Assembly (NCBI GenBank): GCA_003225315.1
Contig: QHZD01000035.1
Location: 32,111 to 96,110, forward strand
DNA length: 64,000 nucleotides
Reading direction: 5' to 3'
Source: Acidobacteriota bacterium
GTDB taxonomy: Bacteria > Acidobacteriota > Terriglobia > Acidiferrales > UBA7541
Numbering within the stretch: position 1 is the stretch's first letter; each line of letters opens with the position of its first letter. Position numbers and translations under genes: made by a program. Below the pieces are notes generated by a model, which was given only the letters and a program-made list of their open reading frames with translations, made no database searches and was not told where the DNA came from. Positions 16,238 to 26,009 of the stretch are shown piece after piece.

Positions 16238-16377
16238 ATTTAGAATCAACACTGGAAGAAAAAACAGAAAAGAGCGTCTCTAACTTCCTTTAAAATCAAC
16301 ACTTACAGAGCCCGCCCGCAAGTGTTGATTCTAAACTACTTATGGAAATGCTAAATCCTTTAGATGCAACACTTACG
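16238..16377. repeat. four copies of TTTAGAATCAACACTTAC-like motif
   Basis: Direct copies are at 16239-16253 (TTTAGAATCAACACT), 16289-16306 (TTTAAAATCAACACTTAC) and 16359-16376 (TTTAGATGCAACACTTAC); an inverted copy is at 16318-16335. They are AT-rich against a GC-rich background. Function unknown; binding sites or remnants of a dispersed repeat are both possible. Confidence 0.75.
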
Positions 16378-16493
16378 TGAAACCCCGGGGGAGGGGTCCT
16401 GTTATTATTGACCAGAAATCGCCACTTTTCAGTTCGCGCCCTTATTGTGTTCGTGGTTGCGGCTTTGCCCGGCCATCGGACCCCAATTGGGGA

Positions 16494-17072
16494 TTAGTTG
16501 ATTGTCACGGGCGCCCGCACGGTGAACGCCAGTTTCGTCTCAGCGGGAAAGTCGATGTCTTTCTTCCCTGTCGCCGCCGCGCCGGCTGTTCCAGCCCCAG
16601 CACCTGCCGCTGCTCCGATCGCCGCGCCCTTGCCGCCGCCCGCTAGCGCTCCGATGACCGCGCCGCCCGCTGCCCCGCCGCCGATGAACCCGGCATCTCG
16701 TTTGCCCTTGCCGCCCAGCGTTCTTCCCGCGGAACTCGTTGCAATCGTGTACGTTTTGCCGCCCACGGTCACTGTGCGCAGCCGCAGGTAAAGTTTTGCC
16801 GGCGTGGACAAGCGCCCCGAAGCCTGCACGCCGCTCACCGTTAGCTTGACCGGCGCTCCCTTGGGAATCACTACCTTACCGCCCGAAATTACATCGTGCG
16901 CGACCGAGCCCGTGACTGACTGTCCCGCCTTGGCGCTCTTCGAGCTCACGGACTGGTCGGTCACCACGGTGATCTTTGTTCCCTCCGGAACCGTGCCTGC
17001 TGCCTGGACCAGTGCGGGCAACACGAACGCCAGTGCAAGAAAGATCGAAGCAAATCGAATCTGGGATTTCAT
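16494..17072 (-). CDS. exported glycine-zipper protein
   Basis: The 192-aa protein has a signal peptide (KSQIRFASIFLALAFVLPALVQA), a beta-rich central part (about 25-115) and a Gly/Ala region near residues 130-170 (GGGAAGGAVIGALAGGGKG) of the glycine-zipper type seen in envelope proteins such as SlyB-like lipoproteins. It probably sits in the periplasm or envelope; no enzyme motif is visible. The ATG at 17072 is chosen over upstream codons because GAGGTGA lies 5 bases before it and it starts the signal peptide. Confidence 0.7.
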   Translation of the reverse strand: MKSQIRFASIFLALAFVLPALVQAAGTVPEGTKITVVTDQSVSSKSAKAGQSVTGSVAHDVISGGKVVIPKGAPVKLTVSGVQASGRLSTPAKLYLRLRTVTVGGKTYTIATSSAGRTLGGKGKRDAGFIGGGAAGGAVIGALAGGGKGAAIGAAAGAGAGTAGAAATGKKDIDFPAETKLAFTVRAPVTIN

Positions 17073-17159
17073 CTCCGTCACCTCAAGTAGAAATTTAGGA
17101 CCGTAAGAAAAGTCTAGCAAAAAGAAGAGCGAACGCAGGAACGCCGCGCCACCAAGGCG

Positions 17160-18041
17160 CTAGAAGTGAAACACCAGTTCTTCGGAGTCCGATGATTTCG
17201 GTTCAATGTACAAATTATCGATCAACCGCGTCTTCCCGATGAAAACCGCCAGGAGCACATAGCAGGGCTTCCTCACGCGCACGACCGGCTCAAATGTTTC
17301 CGCGTCAACAACTTCCGCGTAGTCCACTCGTGCGAGGCGTTCCGAATCTAGTTTGCGCCGCAAACTGGATTGCAGTTGCAGCGCGTCGCGAACGCCAGCA
17401 GCGAGCTCGCTTCTCGCCGTCTCCAGCGTCCGATACAAAATGGTGGCCGCCTTGCGTTCGTCCGCGTTCAAGTAAACATTTCGCGAGGAAAGCGCCAGGC
17501 CGTCCGGCTCGCGCACCGGCGGGCAAACCACGATCTCCGTATCCAGGTTCAAATCGCGCGACATTTGCATGATCAGCCGCGACTGCTGTGCGTCCTTGCG
17601 CCCAAAGTACGCAAAATTTGGCTGTACGATTTGCAACAACTTCATTACGACGGTGGTCACGCCGCGAAAATGTCCTGGCCGTGAGCGCCCTTCCAGCCGG
17701 TCGCTCAATCCGTCCACGTTAACGTAGGTCGAAAATCCATTCGGGTAAATTTCAGCGGGTTCCGGCGCAAAGAGCGAATCCACGCCCGCGCGCTGAAGTT
17801 TTTCGCTGTCACTCTCGAAGGTCCGCGGATATTTTGAGAAATCTTCGTTAGGACCAAACTGTTTCGGGTTGACGAAAATCGAAGCAATTACCGGCGAACA
17901 CTCGCGTCGAGCCTTTTCGATCAGCGACAAATGTCCAGCGTGGAGCGCGCCCATCGTCGGCACAAGCGCGATGATGCGGCTCTCCGCGCGCGCTTGCCGC
18001 GCGTACTCTTTCATCCAGGCGACGGTTCGGATGGTTTCCAC
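17160..18041 (-). CDS. panC: pantothenate synthetase
   Basis: The 293-aa enzyme joins pantoate and beta-alanine with ATP to make pantothenate, the precursor of CoA. The nucleotidyltransferase motif VPTMGALHAGHLSLI and the second family motif ALSSRNVYL are clear, with FVNPKQFGPNEDFSKYPRT and GVTTVVMKLLQIVQP between them. Length fits the family. The start is a GTG, 21 bases after the DinB gene and in the same direction as panB, suggesting one unit. Confidence 0.95.
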   Translation of the reverse strand: METIRTVAWMKEYARQARAESRIIALVPTMGALHAGHLSLIEKARRECSPVIASIFVNPKQFGPNEDFSKYPRTFESDSEKLQRAGVDSLFAPEPAEIYPNGFSTYVNVDGLSDRLEGRSRPGHFRGVTTVVMKLLQIVQPNFAYFGRKDAQQSRLIMQMSRDLNLDTEIVVCPPVREPDGLALSSRNVYLNADERKAATILYRTLETARSELAAGVRDALQLQSSLRRKLDSERLARVDYAEVVDAETFEPVVRVRKPCYVLLAVFIGKTRLIDNLYIEPKSSDSEELVFHF

Positions 18042-18062
18042 GGTGGGAAGAGAAAAGTCGAA

Positions 18063-18572
18063 CTAAGCGCCCGCCGCCGTGGCGCGTTCGCGATAAAAAT
18101 GCATCAGGTCCGTCAGGATCGGTTGCGCGCCGAGTTGCCGCAAAAGCGTTGTGACCTGGCCGCGATGATAGCTTCCGTGATTCACGACATGCTGCATCGA
18201 TTGCCAGAGCGGATTACTGTAAACGCCGAACTTCAGCGTCTTGTATTCCATCGTGCGGTCCAGATCCGACTGCGTCAACCCGCGCACAAAACTGAGCAGC
18301 CGCGCCTCGTGTTCGTCCCAGCGTTCTTTCAGACTCGCGATGTCCTTAAATTGTGTTGTATCTGGAAGCGATTCTGGCGAGCGGCCCTGAAACCGTTCCA
18401 GCCAGATCCATTCGGCGCCGAAAATGTGCGCGAGCGTATCGCGCACGGATCCAAAGCTTGATCCCATCGGCTGCACGAACTGTTCCGCCGTGAGCTTCGA
18501 CGCCGCCTCCAGCGCCCGATGGTTCGCCCAGGCGTTATAGTCATACAGCGCGCGCATTTCTTGTGGCGTCAT
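18063..18572 (-). CDS. DinB family protein
   Basis: The 169-aa protein has the four-helix DinB/YfiT fold: MRALYDYNAWANHRALEAA at the start, a central FGAEWIWLERFQG, and MQHVVNHGSYHRGQVTTLLRQLG near the end. The three histidines of the family metal site are identifiable (one in the HIFGAEW segment, two in VNHGSYHRGQ). Family members are damage-inducible or thiol-dependent metalloenzymes, but the reaction here is unknown. It sits between panB and panC. The ATG at 18572 follows GGAGAGG closely. Confidence 0.8.
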   Translation of the reverse strand: MTPQEMRALYDYNAWANHRALEAASKLTAEQFVQPMGSSFGSVRDTLAHIFGAEWIWLERFQGRSPESLPDTTQFKDIASLKERWDEHEARLLSFVRGLTQSDLDRTMEYKTLKFGVYSNPLWQSMQHVVNHGSYHRGQVTTLLRQLGAQPILTDLMHFYRERATAAGA

Positions 18573-18668
18573 CTTCCTCTCCACTTGCAAAGCTAAATTT
18601 CTGTTGTCATTCCGAGCCCGCTGCGGCGGGAGGAATACGCTTTTGACTTTTACTTCGTGGTTCGCTTT

Positions 18669-19571
18669 CTACCAATCGCCGTCACTATTAACCGGCGCCT
18701 CTTTCTGCTCCATCGCCATCCGCGCCGCATGATAGGACTCTCCATCGGAAGGAAACTCGCCCCCGCGCACATCATCGCAGTATTCGCGCACCGCTTTGGA
18801 AATCATCTCTCCGATGTTGGCATACTGGCGCGCGAATTTCGGAGTCTGTCCAAACGTAAGCCCCAGAAGATCGTGCACCACGAGAATCTGCCCGTCGCAG
18901 TCCGGGCCGGCGCCGATGCCGATCGTCGGAATGCGCAGTTCGCGCGTAATCTGCGCCGCCAGCTCGCGCGGCACGGCTTCCAGCACCACCGCGAACGCCC
19001 CCGCTGCTTCCACCGCGCGCGCATCGCGAATCAATTGCTCCGCAGCGTCCGCCGTTTTTCCCTGTACGCGGTATCCGCCCAGCGCGTTCACCGATTGCGG
19101 CGTCAAGCCGACGTGGCCCACCACGGGAATTTCCGCTTCCGTCAGCCGCGAAATCAATTCCAGTCGGCGCTCTCCGCCCTCCACTTTCACGGCCTCTGCG
19201 CCTGCTTCCTTCACGAAACGCATGGCATTGTGCAACGAATCCGCCAGGTCCGTGTGATAGCTGCCGTAAGGCATGTCCGCGACGACCAGCGCGCGGCGCG
19301 TTCCGCGGCGCACGGCGCGCGTATGGTGCAGCATTTCTTCGATGGTGACGGACAGGGTGTTTTCATGCCCCAGCACCACCATGCCAAGCGAATCGCCGAC
19401 AAGCATCAAGTCCACCCCGGCTTCATCAAGCAAGCGCGCGGTCGGATAGTCGTACGCCGTCAGGCAAGTGATTTTCTGAAAGTTGGAATGGGAACCCGCA
19501 GCCTGGGCCTTGCGCTGCAGGAGATCGGGCACGGTAACTTTTCCGTTCCCGGAATTAGGAACAACGCTCAT
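18669..19571 (-). CDS. panB: 3-methyl-2-oxobutanoate hydroxymethyltransferase
   Basis: The 300-aa enzyme transfers a hydroxymethyl group from methylene-tetrahydrofolate to ketoisovalerate, giving ketopantoate. The conserved LTAYDYPTARLLDEAGVDLMLVGDSLG, VADMPYGSY, VKVEGG and GHVGLTPQ segments are all present, with the metal-binding aspartates in GDS and ADMP. The ATG has GGAGG upstream. It leads panB-dinB-panC, all on one strand. Confidence 0.95.
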   Translation of the reverse strand: MSVVPNSGNGKVTVPDLLQRKAQAAGSHSNFQKITCLTAYDYPTARLLDEAGVDLMLVGDSLGMVVLGHENTLSVTIEEMLHHTRAVRRGTRRALVVADMPYGSYHTDLADSLHNAMRFVKEAGAEAVKVEGGERRLELISRLTEAEIPVVGHVGLTPQSVNALGGYRVQGKTADAAEQLIRDARAVEAAGAFAVVLEAVPRELAAQITRELRIPTIGIGAGPDCDGQILVVHDLLGLTFGQTPKFARQYANIGEMISKAVREYCDDVRGGEFPSDGESYHAARMAMEQKEAPVNSDGDW

Positions 19572-19710
19572 GGTGGCCTCCGGTGCCGTTCCTTCCTCCT
19601 TTTAGAGGTAGCCGCTCGGCGGCTAACGGGATACAGCCCTGTACTTCACCTTTTCGCAGGATAACAAATTTCGATGCGCAAGACTACAAATTTGGATGCC
19701 ACCATCCGGA

Positions 19711-20865
19711 TTAGTTTCGGCGCGGCGCTTGCGCGCGGCCTTTCCACTGGCCGCTGCGGCCAAGCCAGTAGCGCGCTGCGGAAACACACGTTGCGTAACC
19801 GTAGAAAATTGCCGCGACCGGCAACGTCAGAACCCAGGCCGCCGACAAGTTGTAAAAGCGCACCGTCACGAGAAAGGACGCAGCCATTAGAGCAATGGCA
19901 GTGTCCACGAGGATCCAGGCTTCGCCCGGATAAGCGAAAAAAAGAACCCAGGCCAGCAGAAATGTCGCAAACAGCCCGGCCAGCGCGGCGATCAATCTGA
20001 GCAAGGAATAACGGAGCTGCGTAAACGCCGTGCGGGCGATCATGTCGCGAATCTCCCCGAAACTGCCGTAGCTCCGCAAGCTCACGCTCGCTCGCGTCAG
20101 GCCCATCCAGATTCTTCCGTCGCGGCTCTTCACGGCGCGCGCCAGCGCACAATCGTCAATCACCTCGCCGCGAATCGAGGCAAACCCGCCGATGGGCGCG
20201 AGCACGTTCCGCCGCAGCAAAATGCAGCCTCCCGCGGCTGCGGCTGTGCTTGCATTCGGATCGGCAATCCAGCACGGAGGGTAGAGCAACAGGAAAAAAT
20301 AAAGAAATGGGGGAATCAGCAGCCGTTCAGGAAATGTCTTCGCTTGCAGAAGCACCATCAATGAGGCGAGATCAAGCGAGTCTCTTTCCGCGCGAATGAC
20401 CAACCGCTTCAACGTGTCCGGCGCGTGCACCACATCCGCATCGGTGAACCAAAAGAAATCAGGCTTGCCTTCGGACGCGGCCTGCGCGCCTTCATTCAGC
20501 GCCCAGAGTTTTCCCGTCCAGCCCGGAGGAATGTCTGCCCCTGAATGAATTGCGATTCGTTCTGCGGCGCCGGATTCCGCTGCTGCCTTGCGCGCGAGGG
20601 CGGCCGTGCCGTCTTCGCTGTGATCGTCAACAACGACAATCGAGAATTCGCCGGGATAGTCCTGTCCTGCTAGAGAGCTCACGGTTCGCGCGATGGTTCC
20701 AGCTTCGTTGCGCGCGGGAACCACGGAGGCGACGCGGGGCCAGTTTAGTAAAGGCTCCTGCTGAGTTTCCTCTTCGCGCACTTGCCAGAAGTTGCCGCGC
20801 GCAAGAAAGAGATAGATCCAGATCGCCAGCGGAATGGCGGCGAGAAGAGTCGGTGATAAAGGCAC
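19711..20865 (-). CDS. family 2 glycosyltransferase, HpnB-like
   Basis: The 384-aa membrane glycosyltransferase has an N-terminal membrane helix, a GT2 domain (about 40-270) with VVPARNEAGTIARTVSSL, VVVDDHSEDGTA and the DxD motif in FTDADVVH, and three to four C-terminal membrane helices. PPGWTGKLWALNEG and the overall plan resemble the hopene-associated HpnB group. No hopanoid genes are next to it, so the acceptor is open. GTG start. Confidence 0.8.
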   Translation of the reverse strand: MPLSPTLLAAIPLAIWIYLFLARGNFWQVREEETQQEPLLNWPRVASVVPARNEAGTIARTVSSLAGQDYPGEFSIVVVDDHSEDGTAALARKAAAESGAAERIAIHSGADIPPGWTGKLWALNEGAQAASEGKPDFFWFTDADVVHAPDTLKRLVIRAERDSLDLASLMVLLQAKTFPERLLIPPFLYFFLLLYPPCWIADPNASTAAAAGGCILLRRNVLAPIGGFASIRGEVIDDCALARAVKSRDGRIWMGLTRASVSLRSYGSFGEIRDMIARTAFTQLRYSLLRLIAALAGLFATFLLAWVLFFAYPGEAWILVDTAIALMAASFLVTVRFYNLSAAWVLTLPVAAIFYGYATCVSAARYWLGRSGQWKGRAQAPRRN

Positions 20866-20897
20866 GCGCTATTCTGCAATAACGCGCGCCGGAAACG

Positions 20898-23114
20898 CTA
20901 TGCCAGATCTTCGCGCCGGATCGGGAGCCGCCGGATGCGCTTCCCGGTCGCGGCGAAAATGGCGTTGCACATGGCCGGGGTGACCACCGGCAATCCGGGC
21001 TCGCCGATGCCGGTCGGCTCTTCCTTGCTCATGATTACGTGGACTTCCGTTTTCGGAGTCTCGCTCATGAGCGGCATTTTGTAGTCGTTGAAGTTCGACT
21101 GCTCGACGCGCCCGTCCTTGATGGTGATGGCGTCGTGCAAAGCGGCGGAAAGGCCATAGATGGCGGCGCTTTCCACTTGCGCACGGACACCCTCCGGATT
21201 AATGGGACGGCCGCAATCGACTGCGTAAACGAGCCGATGCACCTCTACGGTGCCATCCTTCACGCTGGCCTCCGCGACGGCGGCGGTGTAGGAATTGAAA
21301 GAAAAAAATGTGGCGATACCTCGGCCCATACCTTTGGGCAGAGGCTTCCCCCAGCCCGCCTTCTCGGCGGCTAGTTGCAAAACTCCCTTGAGCCGCGCCG
21401 TATCGAGCGGCGTTGCTTTCTCTTCGCCGAACCGCGGAATCTTGCGGTCCTCGCCGATGAGTTTCAGGCGAAACGCCAGCGGATCCTGGCCCGCGGCAGC
21501 GGCAAGCTCATCAATAAAACTTTCCACGACGAAGCCGCTGCTGGAGTGTTCGACGGAGCGCCACCAGGCGCGCGGCACGCTCGATTCCGCCAAGGTGTAT
21601 TCGAGGCGGAGGTTCGGCGTTATGTAAGGAATGGTAGCTCCCGTGCCGAATTCACCGAGCCCCGGATCATTCGCGCCCTCCTGGCTCCACTTGGCGGCGA
21701 TAGAGGTCGAAGTTTGAAAATGTTTCCACGCCGCGAGATTTCCATTGGCGTCCAAGGCGCCCTGCATTTTGTGATAGGACGCCGGGCGGTAAAAACCGTG
21801 GTGCATGTCGTCTTCGCGGGTCCACAGAACCATGACAGGCCTGCCCGCGCTCTTTGTGGCTACTTGCGCCGCTTCCATGACGAAATCCGCCTGATAGCGG
21901 CGTCCAAAACCGCCGCCCATCAGCGTGGTGTGCACGATCACTTTTTCCGGAGGCAGCTTGGAAGCTTCGGCGATGACCCCTTGCGCCCATTGCGGCGCTT
22001 GCGTCGGAATCCACGCTTCCGCGCCGTCAGGGCGGATCTGCACGGTGCAATTCATCGGCTCCATGCAAGCGTGAGGTGCGAATGGCAGTTCGTAAACGGC
22101 TTCGATTTTTTTCGGGCTGGAACCGAGAGCGGAGTCCGCATCGCCTTCGTTGCGGAGAACTCTTCCGGGCTTGGCGGCGTTCGCGAGAAACTGCTTTTGA
22201 AGTTCGGCTGTTGACTCCTTCGCCGCCGGGCCTTCGTCCCATTTTACTTCGAGAACATTGCGGCCCTGGATGGCGGCCCAGGAATTGTCCGCGAGAACCG
22301 CGACTCCGCCGGTGGTCGAAGCGCCGCGTCCGCTGGTTTCAAATGGAATGATATCGCGAACACCAGGCACGGCTTTCGCTTTCGCGGCGTCAAACGAGGC
22401 GAGCTTGCCGCCAAAAACCGGGCACCGCGCGACGACGGCAAAAAGCATACCGGGAACACGCGAATCGATGCCAAACTTGGCGGAACCGGTAGCTTTGTCG
22501 CGGCCTTCAAAGCGCCGCGTGTCATGGCCAACGACGGTGAAGTCATCGGAGTTCTTGAGCGGAACGGTGTTGAGATTGGGAATCGGAAGTTTGGAAGCGG
22601 CCTCGACCAGTTCACCGTAAGACAGAGAGCGCTGGGGATGACCGTGAATCACTTGCCCGCCCTGGGCTTTGCACGTGTCGGGACCGACTTCCCATTGCTT
22701 GGCCGCCGCAGCCACGAGCATTTCACGCGCGGCTGCGCCTGCGCGGCGCAACGGCAGCCAGGAGCCGGCGACGCTGCCGCTCCCTCCGGTACCGAGGTCA
22801 TAGATTTTCGGATTGGTGGCCGCTTGCTGGACCTTCACCTGCTTCCAGTCCACGCACAGTTCTTCCGCGAGGATCATGGGAAGCGCGGTCATGATGCCCT
22901 GGCCCATTTCCGATTTACCGAGAATGAGGGTGACGCGATTGTCCGGAGTGATGCGGACCCAGGCATCGAAGGGATTGGGAGTCTTCTTTTCCTGGTCCTG
23001 GGCTTGATCGGCGAAAGCGGCCGGAGAAAGATGGAAACCGATGACGAGCGCGACGCCTCCGGCGGCACCGGTCTTGAGAAAATCACGGCGATTTACGACT
23101 GCTGCGATTGCCAT
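20898..23114 (-). CDS. molybdopterin-binding large subunit, isoquinoline 1-oxidoreductase-like
   Basis: The 738-aa protein is the large subunit of a periplasmic molybdenum hydroxylase of the IorB type. A twin-arginine signal is visible (NRRDFLKTGAAGGVALVIGF). The family motifs [34 protein letters not shown] and the C-terminal [30 protein letters not shown] are clear. The 2Fe-2S subunit gene is 45 bases upstream, so the two form one enzyme, exported folded by Tat. Substrate is probably an N-heterocycle or aldehyde; not determinable. Start preceded by GAGGTG. Confidence 0.9.
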   Translation of the reverse strand: MAIAAVVNRRDFLKTGAAGGVALVIGFHLSPAAFADQAQDQEKKTPNPFDAWVRITPDNRVTLILGKSEMGQGIMTALPMILAEELCVDWKQVKVQQAATNPKIYDLGTGGSGSVAGSWLPLRRAGAAAREMLVAAAAKQWEVGPDTCKAQGGQVIHGHPQRSLSYGELVEAASKLPIPNLNTVPLKNSDDFTVVGHDTRRFEGRDKATGSAKFGIDSRVPGMLFAVVARCPVFGGKLASFDAAKAKAVPGVRDIIPFETSGRGASTTGGVAVLADNSWAAIQGRNVLEVKWDEGPAAKESTAELQKQFLANAAKPGRVLRNEGDADSALGSSPKKIEAVYELPFAPHACMEPMNCTVQIRPDGAEAWIPTQAPQWAQGVIAEASKLPPEKVIVHTTLMGGGFGRRYQADFVMEAAQVATKSAGRPVMVLWTREDDMHHGFYRPASYHKMQGALDANGNLAAWKHFQTSTSIAAKWSQEGANDPGLGEFGTGATIPYITPNLRLEYTLAESSVPRAWWRSVEHSSSGFVVESFIDELAAAAGQDPLAFRLKLIGEDRKIPRFGEEKATPLDTARLKGVLQLAAEKAGWGKPLPKGMGRGIATFFSFNSYTAAVAEASVKDGTVEVHRLVYAVDCGRPINPEGVRAQVESAAIYGLSAALHDAITIKDGRVEQSNFNDYKMPLMSETPKTEVHVIMSKEEPTGIGEPGLPVVTPAMCNAIFAATGKRIRRLPIRREDLA

Positions 23115-23159
23115 GGGACACCTCTAAAATTTGTAATGACAACTGCGATTGAATATGGG

Positions 23160-23639
23160 CTAAGCGGCGGAGTTGGCCTTCGCCGTGTGCATGGACGCAG
23201 CGCGGTGAATGGCTTTGCGAATACGCTGGTACGTGCCGCAGCGGCAAATGTTGCCGCTCATGGCATCGTCGATGTCGGTGTCGGTGGGGTTGGGCTTCTT
23301 GGAAAGCAGGGCGACGGCGGACATGATCTGTCCGGATTGGCAGTAGCCGCACTGCGGAACGTCTTCTTCCATCCAAGCTTGCTGCACCGGATGGCTGCCA
23401 TCCGCAGAGAGGCCCTCGATCGTGGTGACTTTCTTGCCCGCGACGCTGGAGATCGCGGTGACGCAGGAACGTGTGGCTTCGCCGTTGATGTGTACGGTAC
23501 AGGCTCCGCAGAGCGCCATGCCGCAACCGAACTTCGTGCCGGTCATGTTCAGGGTGTCACGGAGCACCCAGAGCAGGGGCATGTCCGGGCTGACATCGAC
23601 GGATTGAGGTTTGCCGTTCAAGGTAAAACTGATGGCCAT
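23160..23639 (-). CDS. (2Fe-2S)-binding small subunit, isoquinoline 1-oxidoreductase-like
   Basis: The 159-aa protein carries the two 2Fe-2S clusters that pass electrons from the Mo centre. The plant-type ferredoxin cysteines are in [25 protein letters not shown] sequence (about residues 40-61), and the second cluster in CGYCQSGQ and [10 protein letters not shown]. Length and layout fit IorA. GGGAGGA precedes the ATG. It is followed by the large subunit at 20898-23114 and preceded by a second large subunit. Confidence 0.92.
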   Translation of the reverse strand: MAISFTLNGKPQSVDVSPDMPLLWVLRDTLNMTGTKFGCGMALCGACTVHINGEATRSCVTAISSVAGKKVTTIEGLSADGSHPVQQAWMEEDVPQCGYCQSGQIMSAVALLSKKPNPTDTDIDDAMSGNICRCGTYQRIRKAIHRAASMHTAKANSAA

Positions 23640-23708
23640 GGAGTCCTCCCAACTTGCAGACCGATATCCTACAACAACACCGGGGTGGTTGAAAATCCGT
23701 AGAATTCC

Positions 23709-25958
23709 CTACCGGGCGGGCGCCGGTCGGCGGCCCAGATCGGCCGCACGGATCGGCAGCCGCCGGATGCGCTTTCCCGTCGCGGCAAAAATGGCGTTGG
23801 CAACCGCAGGGGCGGCCGGAGGAACTCCGGGTTCGCCGCAACCGCCCGGCGGCTCGGCGCTGGGCACAATATGGACATCGATGACGGGCGGAGCGTCGCT
23901 CATGCGCAGAACTTCGTAATCGTGGAAGTTACTTTGCTCCACTCGGCCGCCCGAAACGGTGATGGCGCTCTTCAGTGTTTGCGCTAAGCCGAAATTGATG
24001 GCCCCTTCCATCTGCGCCTTCACGCCTAGAGGATTCACGGCGGTGCCGCAATCGATGGCGCAGACCACGCGATCCACGCGAAGCGTGCCTTTGTCCGCGT
24101 CGCAAGTGACTTCGGCAACCTGCGCGACGTAGCTGCCCCAGCCAAACGCGGCGGCGATGCCGCGGCCACGGCCCGAAGGCATCGGCCTACCCCAGCCAGA
24201 TTCTTGCGCGGCCAGTTCGATGACGTTCCGACGCCTGCCCACGTCGAGCGTCTCCCCGCTCCCGACAGGAATCTTTCGCGCGGGCCCGAACGCAGCGAGA
24301 AGAAATTCGAGCGGATCACGGCCGGCGGCATGCGCGGCTTCGTCAAAAAAGCTGGAAATAACAAACTGGTTGCCGGAGGCGTCGACGGAACGCCAATAGC
24401 CAAGGGGCATGCCGGATTCGGCGACGGTGAACTCGAGGCGAAAATTGGGCACGAAGAGCGCGGGAAAGTCCAGCGAATCCACCTGCGCGGCGGCACGAGG
24501 AGAAATGCCGGTGCCGTTAAAAAAGGTTTCGATGGAGGGCGAAGAGCCGCGGTGCCGCCACGAGATTAGTTGTCCTTGCGCATCCAGGCCGGCCTGCAAA
24601 ACGTGGCAGGCGGCCGGGCGGTAGAAATCGTGGCGGATGTCGTCCTCGCGAGACCAGACGACCTGCACGGGCGCGCCCGCATCTCGGGAGATGAGGGCGG
24701 CTTCGACGGCATAATCCTGAATGAGGCGGCGGCCAAATCCACCGCCGATGAATGTGACGTGGACTTTGACGCGCTCGCGCGGAATGCCGAGTGCACTGGC
24801 TATCGAATCCGCAGCTGCCCCCGGGATCTGTGTAGGGGCCCAGAGTTCGCAGGAATCACTGCGAACGTGGGCAGTGCAATTTACAGGTTCCATCGTGGCG
24901 TGGGCGAGAAAAGGCACTTCGTAAACCGCATCGATTTTTTTCGCCGCACTTGCATGTGCTTTCTCGAAGTCGCCGTCGTTGCGAATGATAGTGCCGGGCT
25001 CAGAGGCGAAGCGCAGCATTTTTTCACGCAGGCTGGCGGTAGTCTCGAAAGCGGACGGAGGCTCATTCCATTCGACCTTAAGAAGCTTTCGCGCTTGCAC
25101 GGCAGCCCAGGTCGAATCGGCGACAACGGCTACGCCCGCGCAGGAGTAATTGCGGCTGCCGGGTCCGGAGGTTTCGCCGAATTGATGCGTGAGATGGGCG
25201 GACTTCACTTCAAACACGGCTCGGACATGCGGGGCGGACTTCACTTCGTCAGCGTTGAAGCGCCGCGGCGTGCCGCCGTAAACCGGACTGCGTTCCACGG
25301 AGGCAATGAGCATTCCGGAAAGCCGAGTGTCCAGGCCGAATTTGGCGGCGCCAGTTACCTTGGCCAACGAATCAGTGCGGCGAGTTGACTTGCCGATAAG
25401 CTTGAAGTCCGAAGGATTTTTCAGCGGCGGATCAGCCGAAGGTGAAATCCCGGCCGCAAGCGCGACAAGTTGAGCGTAAGGCAATCGTTTCTGCGTGGAC
25501 AAATGGATGACCGAGCCATTTTCCGCGCGGCATGTGGAGCGCTCCACATACCATTCCCTGGCGGCTGCGGAAATCAGCATTTCGCGAGCGGCCGCTCCAG
25601 CTTTGCGCAGATTGTCGTAGGAAGTGCGGACGCTCAGGCTTCCACCGGTAAGCTGATCGCCATACTGCACTACGTTGACGCTGGCCCAGTCGCAGCCTAA
25701 CTCTTCTGCGACGATCATGGGGAGCGATGTACGGACGCCCTGTCCCATCTCGGATTTGCCGCACCAGATCTTTACGTCGCCGCCTGAAGAAAGTTCGAGC
25801 CAGGCGTTTGGCGAAAAAGAGCCGGAAGTATTGGATGTAGAGGAGCCAGAGGCCTTGTGAGCTCGCGGATTGCCGGAGAGATGGAAGGGGACAAGCAAGG
25901 CGGTCCCGGCGACGGCAGAGGATTTTAGAAAGACGCGACGAGGAACGACGACGGACAT
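23709..25958 (-). CDS. second molybdopterin-binding large subunit, isoquinoline 1-oxidoreductase-like
   Basis: The 749-aa protein is a paralogue of the subunit at 20898-23114. It has a variant twin-arginine signal ([20 protein letters not shown]), the motifs [23 protein letters not shown] and [19 protein letters not shown], and the same C-terminal [12 protein letters not shown]. It has no small subunit gene of its own, so the single IorA-like subunit may serve both. The ATG at 25958 is preferred to a GTG two codons upstream. Confidence 0.88.
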   Translation of the reverse strand: MSVVVPRRVFLKSSAVAGTALLVPFHLSGNPRAHKASGSSTSNTSGSFSPNAWLELSSGGDVKIWCGKSEMGQGVRTSLPMIVAEELGCDWASVNVVQYGDQLTGGSLSVRTSYDNLRKAGAAAREMLISAAAREWYVERSTCRAENGSVIHLSTQKRLPYAQLVALAAGISPSADPPLKNPSDFKLIGKSTRRTDSLAKVTGAAKFGLDTRLSGMLIASVERSPVYGGTPRRFNADEVKSAPHVRAVFEVKSAHLTHQFGETSGPGSRNYSCAGVAVVADSTWAAVQARKLLKVEWNEPPSAFETTASLREKMLRFASEPGTIIRNDGDFEKAHASAAKKIDAVYEVPFLAHATMEPVNCTAHVRSDSCELWAPTQIPGAAADSIASALGIPRERVKVHVTFIGGGFGRRLIQDYAVEAALISRDAGAPVQVVWSREDDIRHDFYRPAACHVLQAGLDAQGQLISWRHRGSSPSIETFFNGTGISPRAAAQVDSLDFPALFVPNFRLEFTVAESGMPLGYWRSVDASGNQFVISSFFDEAAHAAGRDPLEFLLAAFGPARKIPVGSGETLDVGRRRNVIELAAQESGWGRPMPSGRGRGIAAAFGWGSYVAQVAEVTCDADKGTLRVDRVVCAIDCGTAVNPLGVKAQMEGAINFGLAQTLKSAITVSGGRVEQSNFHDYEVLRMSDAPPVIDVHIVPSAEPPGGCGEPGVPPAAPAVANAIFAATGKRIRRLPIRAADLGRRPAPAR

Positions 25959-26009
25959 GCGCACAGCCCCCAGGAGTCTGACGCACCGGCAGCCGTGGTG
26001 TGAGCAGGC

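Larger units (their letters stand above)
15996..16493. other. 498-base region without a gene
   Basis: It lies between the peroxiredoxin gene and the convergent glycine-zipper gene. It holds a promoter at 16127-16154, four copies of an 18-base motif (16239-16377) and no credible coding frame. The open frames present are short and run into the neighbour in the wrong orientation. Confidence 0.6.

Noticed and set aside
16239..16377. CRISPR array
   Set aside because: Units are 15-18 bases, one is inverted, spacing is irregular and no cas genes are near.
16377..16646. An 89-codon plus-strand frame after the motif repeats
   Set aside because: It starts inside a motif copy and then runs antisense through the glycine-zipper gene; no ribosome-binding site.
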